Shown here: positions 19,044 through 29,200 of the stretch, in pieces | How positions within the stretch are numbered: position 1 is the first letter of the stretch | Layout of the letters: each line of letters begins with the position of its first letter | Assembly (NCBI RefSeq): GCF_001447195.1 | Contig: NZ_LFRI01000341.1 | Location: forward strand, 1-64,000 | Source: Aquabacterium parvum | GTDB lineage: Bacteria > Pseudomonadota > Gammaproteobacteria > Burkholderiales > Burkholderiaceae_C | Reading direction: 5' to 3' | Length of the DNA stretch: 64,000 nucleotides | Position numbers and translations under genes: made by a program | The notes under the pieces: model-generated | The model's database searches: none | Seen by the model: only the letters and a program-made list of their open reading frames with translations | What the model was told of the DNA's origin: nothing

Positions 19044-19814
19044 ATGACCACCGAACTCCAGACCGAGCGCCACGGCAACACCCTCGTGCTGCGCCTGCAT
19101 GGCCCCGCCACCCGCAACGCCTTGTCACCCCAGGTTTACGCTGCGGGCGTGGAAACCCTGAACATGGCCGAAACCCATCCGGATGTGCGCGCGGTGGTGC
19201 TCACCGGCGCCAACGGGCATTTTTGTGGCGGTGGAGACCTGCAGCGGCTGGCCCACCAACGTGTGCATGACATGGCCGCGCAGGAACGCAACCTCGACGC
19301 TTTCCATCAGTGGATTGAAGCGCTGCACAGCTTTCCAAAGCCCGTGATTGCAGCCGTCGAGGGCGTGGCCGCTGGCGGTGGGGTGTCGCTGGCACTGGCC
19401 TGCGACCTGCTGGTGGCAGCAGACAACGCACGCTTCGTGATGGCTTACAGCCAAGTTGGCCTCTCGTCGGACGGCGGGGCCAGCTGGCACCTGCGCCGCG
19501 CGCTGGGTCGGCAACGTGCGCTGGCCTTGCTCTGGCTGGGCGACAGCCAATCCGCTCACGACTGGCACGAAGCCGGACTGGTGCACACCGTCTGCACCAA
19601 CGGCCAGTCGCTGGAGACCGCCCTGACCCTGGCTGCCCGACTGGCCGAGAGGCCTCAAACCGTGCTCGCCAGCCTCAAGGAACTGGTCAACGAGGCCGAC
19701 CAGCCACTGCGCGCGCACCTCGAAGCAGAAAAGCAGCGCTTCCTGGCCAACCTCAGCCAGCCTGAAGCAGGCCAAGCCATCGAAGCCTTCCTGCAGCGGC
19801 GCAACCGGGGTTGA
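19044..19814 (+). CDS. Enoyl-CoA hydratase/isomerase family protein
   Basis: 256 residues from 19044. Crotonase fold with oxyanion-hole signatures GHFCGGGDLQ and AVEGVAAGGGVSLALACDLLVAADNARF; the second acid position reads QVGLSSDGGASWHL, where classical hydratases have a catalytic Glu in this region. It therefore may be an isomerase-type or other crotonase rather than a true hydratase. Substrate unknown. It faces a convergent gene that ends directly at its own stop codon. Confidence 0.85.
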   Translation: MTTELQTERHGNTLVLRLHGPATRNALSPQVYAAGVETLNMAETHPDVRAVVLTGANGHFCGGGDLQRLAHQRVHDMAAQERNLDAFHQWIEALHSFPKPVIAAVEGVAAGGGVSLALACDLLVAADNARFVMAYSQVGLSSDGGASWHLRRALGRQRALALLWLGDSQSAHDWHEAGLVHTVCTNGQSLETALTLAARLAERPQTVLASLKELVNEADQPLRAHLEAEKQRFLANLSQPEAGQAIEAFLQRRNRG

Positions 19815-20480
19815 TCAGTCGCCCAGGGCCACGGCCTTCAAACGCATGGCCAGCACACGGTAGAGCTCGCCGACCAGCTTGAGCTGCAGGGGCTGCAGCT
19901 TGTCTCCGGACATGCGCAAGGTCAGCATGCCACGGTTGATGGTCAGCACCATCACCAGGGTGTCCGTCCACCAGTTGCCGGCCGCCTCTTCGAGGGGCAA
20001 CAGCACCGAATCGTCCAGCCAGCGGCGGGCCACGGCTTCGGCATTGCTGAACACCACCAGGCGACGCGCCAGGGCCGCGTGATCGTTCAAGGGCACGCGC
20101 GGGTGCATGGCCAGCCAGCGCATCTCGTCGGGCAGGGTGTTGTCGATCTGGGTCTGCATGGCGTTGGTGAACCGGCTGAAAACATCGGTCTCCAGCACCA
20201 GCGACAAGGCCCGGCTGAGCATGATCAGTTGAACGTCGGAAGCCACGCCTGTGTCGCAACGAAAGCGAAGCTCCTTGCCAGCGATGTAGCTGCGCTGAGA
20301 GGCACCCCACTCCACACGCCAGCCCTCCGGCGCTTCGACGACGAAGCCCGTGCCGGTCTTGGCCTTGACACGCTTGAACGTGTGCCCTTCGGCCTTTGCC
20401 CAGGCCGAAAGCACCTGCCCCTCGTCTGTGGCGTCCCCTGCCGAGGTGGAGCCGATCATGCGCTTGATCGCGTCGAACAT
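19815..20480 (-). CDS. Conserved hypothetical protein
   Basis: 221 residues from the ATG at 20480 (MFDAIKRMIG); an upstream start at 20519 would add 13 residues. No signal peptide or membrane helix. The sequence is soluble-looking, with a motif FRCDTGVASDVQLIMLSRAL in the middle and a helical C-terminus. I do not recognise a named family. It lies downstream of tRNA-Arg on the same strand and could be co-transcribed with it. The stop codon directly abuts that of the convergent enoyl-CoA hydratase gene. Confidence 0.75.
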   Translation of the reverse strand: MFDAIKRMIGSTSAGDATDEGQVLSAWAKAEGHTFKRVKAKTGTGFVVEAPEGWRVEWGASQRSYIAGKELRFRCDTGVASDVQLIMLSRALSLVLETDVFSRFTNAMQTQIDNTLPDEMRWLAMHPRVPLNDHAALARRLVVFSNAEAVARRWLDDSVLLPLEEAAGNWWTDTLVMVLTINRGMLTLRMSGDKLQPLQLKLVGELYRVLAMRLKAVALGD

Positions 20481-20547
20481 GCGGATTTCTTGCCCTTCCT
20501 GACGTGCCTCGCTCAGCATGAGGCGTGCATGCAGTATCGGCGATACC

Positions 20548-20624
20548 TGGCCTGCCTGGAGGGACTCGAACCCCCGACCTGCTGCTTAGAAGGCAGCTGC
20601 TCTATCCAGTTGAGCTACAGGCAG
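20548..20624 (-). tRNA. tRNA-Arg (TCT)
   Basis: 77 bases including encoded CCA. Acceptor arms CTGCCTG / CAGGCAG pair fully, discriminator G. Anticodon loop CT-TCT-AA on the stem CTGC / GCAG; T loop GGTTCGAGTCC. Reads rare AGA codons, and AGG by wobble. Confidence 0.97.
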
Positions 20625-20639
20625 TCGTGACCGTCGAGT

Positions 20640-23018
20640 TTACGCCATCGCCCCATTTCGGGGCCGCCAGCGCGACAGCCACAGGGCGTTGAGCACCACG
20701 CTGACGCTGCTCATGGCCATGGCCGCACCCGCCACCATGGGGCTGAGCTCGCCCATGGCCGCCAGCGGGATGCCGATGACGTTGTAGCCAAAGGCCCACA
20801 CCAGGTTCTGCCAGATCTTGGTGGTGGTGCGTCGCGAGACCTCGATGGCCGAGGCCACCAGGCGCGGATCGCCGCGCATCAGGGTCACGCCAGCGGCCTG
20901 CATGGCAACGTCCGTGCCGCCTTGCGGGTTGGCCATGGCCATGCCCACGTCGGCGGCGGCCAGTGCGGGCGCGTCGTTGATGCCATCGCCCACCATGGCG
21001 ACGATGCGCCGCTTGCCGCCCTCGCCTTGTTGCAAGCGATGGACGTGATCGGCCTTGTCGCCAGGCAACACCTCGGCGATGACCTCGCTGATGCCCAGCG
21101 CGGTCGCCACAGCCTCGGCCGCACCACGGTTGTCGCCCGAGATCATCACCGTGCGCACGCCCATGGCCTGCAAGCGGGCCACGGCCTCGCGGGCCTCGGG
21201 CTTGGGCTCATCACCGAAGCTGAAGGCAGCCATGGCCTGCCAGCCATCGCCAGCCCTGCGCATGAGCCAGGACACGGTTCGCCCCTGGCGGGCCCATGTG
21301 GCGGCCAACGCCTGCAAATCGGGGTCGACACCACCCGGGATGAGCTCACTCACCCAGCGCTGGCTGCCCAGCCGCCAGGCGTCATCGGGCGTGTCGCTGG
21401 CTTGCCCCATGGGGGTGGCAACTCGCTCCTGACCTGATGCGAGCGGCGCTGGGCGAGCTCCCGCTGCCGATGGAGCCGCCAGGGTGCCTTCGATCCCCCG
21501 CCCCGCGTGAGCGGTGAGTTGGCCCATGCGAGGAATGCCCGACAGGCCGGCCGCGGCCTGTAACACCGCGCGTGCCAAGGGATGCTCACTGCCGCTTTGC
21601 AGGGCGGCCGCCACGGCCAAGGCCTGATCGCGTGCCAGCGCAGTTGTGCCACTTGCAGAGGCCACTTCCCATGCCACCACGCGCGGCTGGCCAACCGTGA
21701 GCGTACCCGTCTTGTCAAAGGCCACGACCTGCACGCGGTGGGTGGTCTCCAGGGCCTGCGGGTCCTGAATGAGCACGCCATGGCGCGCCGCCACACCCGT
21801 GCCCGCCATGATCGCTGCCGGCGTGGCCAGGCCCAGCGCACACGGACACGCGATGACCAGCACCGACACCGCCCGGATCAGCGCCACCTCTCCGCCCAAC
21901 CCACTCCACCAAGCCCAGGCGCCGGCCATCACGGCGATGAACGCCACCACCGGCACGAACACCGCCGACACCCGATCGACCAGGCGCTGGATGGGCGCTT
22001 TGCCTGCCTGAGCCTCGACCACGCGGCGAATGATGGCCGACAGCATGGTCTGCCCCCCCACGGCCGTGACCTTCATCACCAGCCGACCTTCCGCGTTGAT
22101 GGCACCGCCGCTGAGTCGCTCTCCCGGCCCTCGGGACTGCGGCAGCGGCTCACCCGTCAGCAATGATTCATCGACGTGGCTGTGACCTTCGGTGACCACC
22201 CCGTCGGTCGGCACGCGCTCTCCGGGTCTGATCACCAGCACGTCGTCCACCAGCACCTGTGCCAGAGGGACCTCGACCTCGCCTTCAGGCCCCACGCGAC
22301 AAACCGTCTCTGGCCTGAGGGCTTGCAAAGCGCGAATGGCCTGGGTGGTCTGGCGGCGAGCCCGCGCCTCCAGCGCCTTGCCCAGCAGCACCAGGGTGAT
22401 CACCACCGCAGATGACTCGAAGTAAAGCGCCGGGGCATGCCCGCCACCGTGCCCATCGTGCCGCCACCAAAGCCACACCGACAGTCCCCAGGCCGCCAGG
22501 GTCCCCAGGGCCACGAGTTGGTCCATGTTGCCGCTGCCGGCCTTGAGCGCCGCCCAGCCCGCCTTGAAGAAGCGCGCGCCAAGGATGAACTGCACCGGCG
22601 TGGCCAGGGCGAACTGCACCCATGCGGGCCAGAAATGATGGTTACCCCACAGCATGGGCAGCATCAGCGGCAAGCTGGCCAGCGCTCCCAGGGCGACCGG
22701 CCCCCAAACCGACCAGGCGGACTCGACCGGCTCAGGAGGGGCCTCGTCGGGAGCCAGCCACTGGGCCAGGTAACCCGCACGCTCGACCGCAGCCAGCAAA
22801 GCGGTCAGGCCCTCGGCTGAAGCGACCTCACTGGCCCAGCTCACGGATGCGGTCTCGGTGGCAAAGTTGACCTGCGCATCGGCCACCCCGGACACCTTGC
22901 GCAAGGCGCGCTCGACACGTCCGACGCAGGCGGCACAGGTCATGCCGCGCACGGCCAGTTGGGTGCGTGCGCTGGTGGCGGCAGGTCGGGTCGCTGAGCT
23001 GGATTCGGGTGTGAGCAT
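20640..23018 (-). CDS. copA: Copper-exporting P1B-type ATPase
   Basis: 792 residues from the ATG at 23018; a longer frame from 23078 would put its start codon inside the regulator-binding site. One N-terminal heavy-metal domain (GMTCAAC, Cys28 and Cys31), then a transmembrane region with the CPC metal-site motif ([17 protein letters not shown]), phosphorylation motif DKTGTLT, the SEHPLA nucleotide-binding motif and hinge [16 protein letters not shown]. The CPC motif and CueR-type operator point to Cu(I) or Ag(I) export from the cytoplasm. It diverges from the copper chaperone and regulator genes. Confidence 0.93.
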   Translation of the reverse strand: MLTPESSSATRPAATSARTQLAVRGMTCAACVGRVERALRKVSGVADAQVNFATETASVSWASEVASAEGLTALLAAVERAGYLAQWLAPDEAPPEPVESAWSVWGPVALGALASLPLMLPMLWGNHHFWPAWVQFALATPVQFILGARFFKAGWAALKAGSGNMDQLVALGTLAAWGLSVWLWWRHDGHGGGHAPALYFESSAVVITLVLLGKALEARARRQTTQAIRALQALRPETVCRVGPEGEVEVPLAQVLVDDVLVIRPGERVPTDGVVTEGHSHVDESLLTGEPLPQSRGPGERLSGGAINAEGRLVMKVTAVGGQTMLSAIIRRVVEAQAGKAPIQRLVDRVSAVFVPVVAFIAVMAGAWAWWSGLGGEVALIRAVSVLVIACPCALGLATPAAIMAGTGVAARHGVLIQDPQALETTHRVQVVAFDKTGTLTVGQPRVVAWEVASASGTTALARDQALAVAAALQSGSEHPLARAVLQAAAGLSGIPRMGQLTAHAGRGIEGTLAAPSAAGARPAPLASGQERVATPMGQASDTPDDAWRLGSQRWVSELIPGGVDPDLQALAATWARQGRTVSWLMRRAGDGWQAMAAFSFGDEPKPEAREAVARLQAMGVRTVMISGDNRGAAEAVATALGISEVIAEVLPGDKADHVHRLQQGEGGKRRIVAMVGDGINDAPALAAADVGMAMANPQGGTDVAMQAAGVTLMRGDPRLVASAIEVSRRTTTKIWQNLVWAFGYNVIGIPLAAMGELSPMVAGAAMAMSSVSVVLNALWLSRWRPRNGAMA

Positions 23019-23058
23019 GGGGCAGCAGGCCAAAAGGCGTTTCGAACGCGATGATGCC

Positions 23059-23089
23059 AGTCTCGACCTTGACACCATGTCAAGGTCAA
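23059..23089 (-). promoter_or_regulatory. CueR-type promoter/operator for the copper ATPase
   Basis: A near-palindrome at 23066-23086 (ACCTTGACA...TGTCAAGGT) sits in the spacer of a minus-strand promoter: -35 TTGACC at 23084-23089, a 19-base spacer and -10 GAGACT at 23059-23064. The over-long 19-base spacer with a dyad inside is the hallmark of MerR-family activation. A second matching site faces the other way at 23137-23167. Confidence 0.85.
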
Positions 23090-23136
23090 GCAGTCGTTCA
23101 CCAAGCCGCGAACATGGCCTGTTTGTCTCCTGGACC

Positions 23137-23167
23137 TTGACCTTGACACCGTGTCAAGGTTTATCCT
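23137..23167 (+). promoter_or_regulatory. CueR-type promoter/operator for the chaperone-regulator operon
   Basis: Palindrome at 23140-23160 (ACCTTGACA...TGTCAAGGT), differing from the other operator only in the centre. Plus-strand promoter: -35 TTGACC at 23137-23142, a 19-base spacer, -10 TATCCT at 23162-23167. The gene starts 65 bases further on. The regulator therefore probably controls its own operon as well as the ATPase. Confidence 0.88.
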
Positions 23168-23231
23168 GAGCTCACCCGTCCTGGCCCGACAGGCACATCA
23201 CATCGGGTGCAACACAGAAAGGCTCCATCAC

Positions 23232-23438
23232 ATGAACACCGTTCAACACGAACTTCAGGTCAAAGGCATGAGCTGCCAGCATTGCGTCAAAGGCGTGACC
23301 CGCGCCATCCAGGAACAAGACCCTCAGGCCGAGGTGCAGGTGGACCTGGCCAGCGGCCGAGTGCAGGCGCGCACCACCCTGCCCCACGAGACACTCGTTC
23401 AGGCCATCACGGATGAAGGCTACGAGGTGCTGTCCTGA
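23232..23438 (+). CDS. copZ: Copper chaperone, heavy-metal-associated domain protein
   Basis: 68 residues, a single HMA domain with the Cu(I)-binding loop GMSCQHC (Cys15, Cys18) near the N-terminus and EGYEV at the end. Small CopZ-type proteins carry Cu(I) to the exporting ATPase. Its stop codon overlaps the start of the cueR-like gene (TGATG). The ATG at 23232 is chosen because translation from there gives a complete HMA domain of normal length. Confidence 0.9.
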   Translation: MNTVQHELQVKGMSCQHCVKGVTRAIQEQDPQAEVQVDLASGRVQARTTLPHETLVQAITDEGYEVLS

Positions 23439-23857
23439 TGGGCGCATCGCGTGGCAGCTTGCTGCACATTGGAGATGCCGCAAGGCAGACCGGCGTGTCG
23501 CCAAAAATGATCCGGCATTACGAGGGGCTGGGGTTGCTGCCACCTGCTCCACGAACCGACAGCGGCTACCGCCTCTACGACGAGGATGCCCTGCACACGC
23601 TGCATTTCATCCGGCGCGCGCGCGACCTGGGCTTCGGCATGGCCGACATCGCGCAGCTGCTGGACCTCTGGCGCAATCGCCGCCGCGCCAGTGCCACCGT
23701 CAAGAAGCTCGCGCTCAGCCACATCGAAGCCCTGCAGCAACGCATCGATGAAATGGAGTCCATGAAACGCACGCTGGTGAGGCTGGCGTCTGAATGCCAC
23801 GGCAACGATCGCCCAGCCTGCCCGATCCTGGACGACCTGGGCCGAAGCTGTGCATGA
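23438..23857 (+). CDS. cueR: CueR-like MerR-family copper regulator
   Basis: 139 residues. Winged helix-turn-helix (LHIGDAARQTGVSPKMIRHYEGLGLLPP), a long dimerisation helix, and a metal loop with Cys120 and Cys128 separated by seven residues (CHGNDRPAC), the CueR/Cu(I) pattern. The second-position residue of the dimer helix that marks monovalent-metal sensors appears as Ser (RRASATVKK). It is expected to bind the two palindromes in the divergent region and activate both operons under Cu(I) or Ag(I). Confidence 0.92.
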   Translation: MGASRGSLLHIGDAARQTGVSPKMIRHYEGLGLLPPAPRTDSGYRLYDEDALHTLHFIRRARDLGFGMADIAQLLDLWRNRRRASATVKKLALSHIEALQQRIDEMESMKRTLVRLASECHGNDRPACPILDDLGRSCA

Positions 23858-23891
23858 TGTCGCTCAGGCTTCACACCACAACGAGGACGAC

Positions 23892-24776
23892 ATGCCCCTT
23901 CCGACACAGCCAGGCTGGCCCCTGCAGACCTCGACCCTGAGCGCCTGCGGCATCAGAACCCGCGTGCTGCAAGGCGGCGCTGACCTGAAGGCCACCGAAG
24001 CCGTGGTGTTCGTGCATGGCAACCCCGGCTCCGGCGAAGACTGGCGCGAGCTGATGCAGGTGACATCGCCCGTGGCCCGCGTGATCGCGCTCGACATGCC
24101 GGGCTTCGGCCAGGCCGACAAGCCGGCGAACTACCCGTATTCGGTCGAAGGCGGCACGGCGTTCCTGACCGAGGCGCTCAAGCAACTGGGCGTGGTGCGC
24201 GCTCACCTGGTGTTGCACGACTTCGGTGGCCCCTGGGGCCTGATGTGGGCCGCCATGAACCCGCTTGGCGTGGCCAGCCTCACGCTCATCAACACGGGTG
24301 TGCTCAAGGGCTACCGCTGGCATTACATGGCGCGCATCTGGCGCACCCCCATCCTCGGTGAGCTGCAGCAGCTGCTGACCAACGAAGCAGGCTTCCGATG
24401 GGCCATCCAGCACGGTTGCCCCAAGGGCCTGCCGCTGGCCTTCACGCGTCGCATGTACCAGGACATGGACTGGGGCACCAAGCGTGCCATCCTCAAGCTT
24501 TACCGCGCCACAGGCGACCTCGATGGCCGCAGCCGGATGCTGGAGAAGCTGCTGTTGCCGATCAAACCGCCCACGCTGGTGATCTGGGGGGCGGCAGACC
24601 CCTACCTGCCCGTGCGATACGCGCATCAGCAGCAGGAGACTTTCCCGGGTGCCAAAGTGGTGGTGCTGCCCGAGAGCGGGCATTTCCCGTTCGCAGATGA
24701 CCCGCAAGGTGTGGCCCAGGCGTTGGTGCCGTTCCTGCAGGCGCAGGTGGGGCGCGGTCAGGGCATGGCTGCTTGA
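23892..24776 (+). CDS. Alpha/beta hydrolase with haloalkane-dehalogenase-like nucleophile
   Basis: 294 residues; the ATG at 23892 has GAGGACG just upstream. Oxyanion region HGNPGSGEDW, nucleophile elbow LVLHDFGGPWG in which the nucleophile position is Asp110 rather than Ser, acid Asp236 in WGAADPYLP and His264 in ESGHFPF. Asp as nucleophile is the pattern of haloalkane and haloacetate dehalogenases and some epoxide hydrolases. Substrate unknown. It starts 34 bases after cueR on the same strand, so read-through from the copper operon is possible. Confidence 0.82.
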   Translation: MPLPTQPGWPLQTSTLSACGIRTRVLQGGADLKATEAVVFVHGNPGSGEDWRELMQVTSPVARVIALDMPGFGQADKPANYPYSVEGGTAFLTEALKQLGVVRAHLVLHDFGGPWGLMWAAMNPLGVASLTLINTGVLKGYRWHYMARIWRTPILGELQQLLTNEAGFRWAIQHGCPKGLPLAFTRRMYQDMDWGTKRAILKLYRATGDLDGRSRMLEKLLLPIKPPTLVIWGAADPYLPVRYAHQQQETFPGAKVVVLPESGHFPFADDPQGVAQALVPFLQAQVGRGQGMAA

Positions 24777-24811
24777 GGGGTCTCAGCGTGGCTTTGCGCC
24801 GCAACGACCAA

Positions 24812-24850
24812 GAAAAAAGGCGCCTGCCGGCCAAAGCCAGGAAGGCGCTT
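24812..24850 (-). terminator. Terminator of the tRNA-Pro transcript
   Basis: On the minus strand a GC-rich hairpin (arms around GCGCC and GGCGC, inner arms CTGGC / GCCGG) is followed by a T-run (plus-strand A-run 24813-24818). It lies downstream of tRNA-Pro and convergent to the hydrolase gene. Confidence 0.7.
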
Positions 24851-24864
24851 TCCTCAAGATGAAT

Positions 24865-24941
24865 TGGTCGGGGCGGTGGGATTCGAACTCACGACCCTCT
24901 GCTCCCAAAGCAGATGCGCTACCAGGCTGCGCTACGCCCCG
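24865..24941 (-). tRNA. tRNA-Pro (TGG)
   Basis: 77 bases with encoded CCA. Acceptor arms CGGGGCG / CGCCCCG, discriminator A. Anticodon loop TT-TGG-GA on the stem CTGC / GCAG; D arm GCGCAGCCTGGTAGCGC, T loop AGTTCGAATCC. Confidence 0.97.
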
Positions 24942-25042
24942 AACAAGACAGCATTGTAGCCGCATGCTAGGGATGGTCGGCACACGAGCGTTGCAAGAAC
25001 ATTGATTTTCGCAACGACAGGATCATGCGGGAGGAATTTGGC

Positions 25043-26227
25043 ATGCGCACCATCAACCTGCGCCGGCTTGCTTTGCTGTGCACGCTGCTCGCAGCAAGCC
25101 ACACGGGCCAGGCTCAACCGTCGCGCCCACTGCCAAGGGGCGCGCTGATCGATCAGGTCACGGTTTCAGGCATTTCCTCGGGCGCAGCGATGGCGTTGCA
25201 GTACGCCGTGGCACATTCGGCGAGCGTCAAAGGGGTGGCCGCCATCGCTGGCCCGAGCTGGGGCTGCGCTCGGGGCTTCGTGAGCACGGCCATCAACGAC
25301 TGCATGTGCGGCCGCCAGCCCCTGCCAAGCGCCCTGCCCATGGCGCAGGATCTGGCACGCAGCGGCGCCATCGACCCGCTGGTCAATGGCCGGCCCAAAA
25401 CCTTGTCGCGCGGCTTCGTCTTTCACAGCCCGCTGGATGCCACGGTGGTCGCCGGCACGGGTCAGGCCAGTGCGAGCTTCCTGGCCTCGTTCGTGGGCAC
25501 ACCCCCAGTGGTGGACACGGGCAACAAAGCCGACGGCAGCAACCACGCAGGCCACGGCATCGTCTCGCCTGGCGGCACCGACCGATGCGAGGCCTCACCC
25601 AAAGACCGCAGCTACGTGCGCCAGTGCGGGCAGGAAGACAACGCGAGAGACCTGTTCAAGGCCCTCCTTCCCGAGGTCCAACAGGACGCGACACAACGGC
25701 GCGACGAGGTGAGTGCCGCCGATATCCAGCCCTTCGATCAGCGCCCGTTCATTGCCGCGGTGACCCGCTCTGGCGAGTACATCGCACCAGATGCGCTGGC
25801 GTTTTTCTTCTACCCCACGCGCAGCGAACGCCGACAGCGATTGGACCTGGCCACGACCGGCTATGTGCACGTGCCGCCGTCATGCCAGCAGGCAGGCGCT
25901 CGCTGCGGGCTGCACATCGCCTTTCACGGCTGCAAGCAGCAGGTTCGCGAATTCGCGCTGACGGCCGGCTATGTGAACTGGGCGGAGGCGCACAAGCAGA
26001 TCGTCCTGTTCCCGGCCATCGACCAGGGCGCCACACCGGTTTCGGAGAGCTGCAGCAGCGGCGCCATCAACAAGGTGGTCGACACCGCCTGGTACCAACC
26101 CAACCCCAACGGTTGCTGGGACTGGTGGGGCTACCTCGATGGCGCAGAGCGCACGCGCCACCTGACGCGCAATGGCCTGCAGATGCGCGTGATCGAGCAG
26201 ATGGTGCAGGCGATCACGGGGCGTTGA
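25043..26227 (+). CDS. Type 2 short-chain-length polyhydroxyalkanoate depolymerase
   Basis: 394 residues; the start at 25043 is chosen for the strong GGGAGGAAT seven bases upstream. Signal peptide to about residue 25 (ASHTGQAQ). The lipase box VSGISSG (Ser45) is close to the N-terminus, and the oxyanion-hole motif HIAFHGCKQ comes late, near residue 300. That order, lipase box before oxyanion site, defines the type 2 catalytic domain of PHA depolymerases. A C-terminal CWDWWGY and several Cys suggest disulfides in an exported protein. No linker or substrate-binding domain follows, so it resembles periplasmic rather than film-degrading enzymes. Confidence 0.82.
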   Translation: MRTINLRRLALLCTLLAASHTGQAQPSRPLPRGALIDQVTVSGISSGAAMALQYAVAHSASVKGVAAIAGPSWGCARGFVSTAINDCMCGRQPLPSALPMAQDLARSGAIDPLVNGRPKTLSRGFVFHSPLDATVVAGTGQASASFLASFVGTPPVVDTGNKADGSNHAGHGIVSPGGTDRCEASPKDRSYVRQCGQEDNARDLFKALLPEVQQDATQRRDEVSAADIQPFDQRPFIAAVTRSGEYIAPDALAFFFYPTRSERRQRLDLATTGYVHVPPSCQQAGARCGLHIAFHGCKQQVREFALTAGYVNWAEAHKQIVLFPAIDQGATPVSESCSSGAINKVVDTAWYQPNPNGCWDWWGYLDGAERTRHLTRNGLQMRVIEQMVQAITGR

Positions 26228-26264
26228 AAGCGCCAGGTCAGGCAGCTGGCTCATGGTGCGCAGC

Positions 26265-29200
26265 TCAACTGCCGATCTGAGCCCAGACCTTCTCCAGCCG
26301 CTTGACGCTGACCGGCTGAGGCGTGCGCAGCTCCTGCGCGAACAGGCTGATGCGCAACTCCTCCAACAGCCAGCGGAACTCATCGGTGCGCGCATCGTGC
26401 GTGCCTTTGAGTTCGGCCAGGCGGCGCACCAGGCGCTGGTCCAGCGGGCGCAACTCGGTCATGCGCTGCGCGTCGCGCGCCGGGTCTCCTTTGAGCTTGT
26501 CCAGCCGCAAAGTGATGCCCTTGAGGTAACGCGGGAAGTGCTGCAGCTGCGCGTAAGGGGTCGCGCTGACAAAACGCTTGGGCATGAGGCGCTGCAGCTG
26601 CGCGGCCACGTCGTCGGCCACGTCCTTCGGGGGCTTGGCGTCCTTGAGTTTGCGCGTGGCAGCTGCGTACTCGGTGAGCACGGTGCCAGCCAGGCGGGCC
26701 ACTTCCTGGGCGATGAGGTTCAAGCGCGTGCGACCTTCTTCCACGCGGGCCTTGAAGCTGGCTGCGTCGGATGGCAGCGGCTCGTTCAGGTAGGCACGGT
26801 CGAGGGCCACATCGATGATCTGGTCGCGCAGCTCGTCGGCGCTGCCCAGGCTCATGTAGGCCATCGCCATCTTCTGCAGGTCGGGGATGTTCTTTTCCAG
26901 GTACTTCAGCGGCTCCCGGATCTGCAAAGCGACCAGCCGGCGCAGGCCGACGCGGTGCTTGGCCGCAGCCACATCGGGTTCATCGAAGATGTCGATCTCG
27001 ACGTGCGTGGCCTTGTCCACCAAAGCGGGGAAGCCGATCAGGGTGTGACCGCCGCGCTGGATCTCCATCAGCTCGGGCAGCTCACCAAAGGTCCAATCGG
27101 TGAGCGGCGTGCTGGCTTGGGAGCGGGCAGCGCCCGAATTGCCTGCAGATGGACCTCCAGGGGCGCCCTGCGAGCGGCCCGGTGTCGATTGGGCACCAGT
27201 CGCATCGCCCGAGGCCTGGCGGCCTGGCAGCGCATTCCCCTTGCCGGCATCGCGCCTTGCGGCTCCTGGGGCTGAAGCACCTTCATCAGGCGACAAGCGC
27301 CCGCCTTGCTCGGCCAGGACACCCTCGGCGCCCGACACCACCTCCTGTGCCTTGAGCGCCGCCAGCGCCTGAAAAGCACCGCGCGCCAGCGAGCCCAGCT
27401 CGGCCTTGAGCGCGGGCAGGTTGCGGCCCATGCCCAACTGACGCCCGTGTTCGTCGACCACACGGTGGTTCATGAACAGGTGAGGCGAGAGCATGTCGAG
27501 CTTGAAGTCGGCGCGCTTGACGTCGAGCTGGGTCTTGTCGCGCACCGCCTTGAGCAGCGCATCCATCAAGCCGCCCTGCCCGAACGCGGCCGACTGCACG
27601 AAGGCTTCGGCGAACTCGGGCAGCGGCACCAGGCGCGCACGGGGCTTCTGGTGCAGGCTCTTGACCAGGGCCAGCACCTTGTCCTTGAGCATGCCGGGCA
27701 CCAGCCATTCGCCACGCTCTTCCTGCACCTGGTTGAGCGCATAGATGGGCACGGTCACCGTCACGCCGTCGCGGGCGTCACCAGGCTCGTGCAGGTAGGT
27801 GGCGGCGCAATCCACGCCACCCATGCGCACGTACTTCGGGAAGGCCGCGCTGGTGATGCCTGCGGCCTCGTGGCGCATCAGCTCTTCGCGGCTGAGGTGC
27901 AACAGCTTGGGGTTCTCACGGCTGGCGTGGCGATACCACTTCTCGAAGCTGGCGCCGCTCATCACATCGGGCGGCACCTGCGCGTCGTAGAAGGCGTAGA
28001 TCAGCTCGTCGTCCACCAGCACGTCCTGGCGGCGCGACTTGTGCTCCAGCTGCTCGACCTGGTTGATGAGCTTGCGGTTGTGCGCAAGGAAAGGCAGGCG
28101 CGTCTCCCACTCGTCGTTGACCAGGGCCTCGCGGATGAAGATCTCGCGGGCCTCGCGCTCGTTGACCAGGCCGAAGTTGACGCGCTTGTTGTTGTAAACG
28201 ACCAGGCCGTAGAGTGTGGCGCGCTCGAGCGCCACCACCTCGGCGGCCTTCTTTTCCCAATGCGGCTCCAGCAGCTGTTTTTTCAGCAGGTGGCCACCCA
28301 TGGACACCAGCCATGGGACATCGATGTTGGCCACGCCACGCCCATAGAGCTTGGTGGTCTCGACCAGCTCGGCTGCCAGGATCCAGCGCCCCGGCTTCTT
28401 GCTCAGGTTGGCGCCGGGGTGCTTCCAGAACTTGATGCCGCGCGCGCCGAGGTACCACTCCTCGTCGTCCGACTTGCAGCCCACGTTGCCCAGCAGGCCC
28501 GACAGCAGCGACAGGTGCACCTGCTCGTAGGTGGCCGGTGAGCCGTTGAGGCGCCAGTTGTGCTCGGCCACCACGGTGTGCAGCTGGGTGTGCACGTCCT
28601 TCCACTCGCGCACGCGGCGCGGGTTGATGAAGTTCTCGCGCAGCAGGGCCTCGTGCTTGCGGTGGCTGAGCTTGTGCTTTTCCGGCTCACCGGGTGCGTG
28701 GTGCCCGTGCCCGCCGCGCGACTCGTCCAGCCACTTCCACAGCTTGAGCGTGCCCATGAACTCCGACTTCTCGTCGTCGAACTGCTTGTGCTTGGTGTCG
28801 GCCTGCTGTTGCTGGTCGATGGGCCGGTCGCGCACGTCCTGCACGCTCAAAGACGCGGCGATCACCAGCACCTCGGCCAGGGCCTGGCGGTCCTTGGCCT
28901 CCAAAATCATGCGGCCCACGCGCGGGTCCAGCGGCAGCTTGGCCAGCGTCTGGCCCAGCGGCGTGATCTCGTTGTCGTCGTCGACCGCGCCCAGCTCATT
29001 GAGCAACTGGTAGCCGTCGGCAATCGCCTTGCGCAGTGGAGGCTCGATGAAGGGGAAGTCCTCCACGTGCCCCAGGTGCAGCGACTTCATCCGCAAGATC
29101 ACGCCGGCCAGCGACGAGCGCAGGATCTCCGGGTCGGTGAAGCGGGGCCGCGCGTTGAAGTCTTTCTCGTCGTACAGGCGGATGCAGATGCCATTGGCCA

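Noticed and set aside
23019-23078. Twenty-residue N-terminal extension of the copper ATPase
   Set aside because: Its start codon lies inside the CueR operator and close to the -10, so it would not be in the mRNA.
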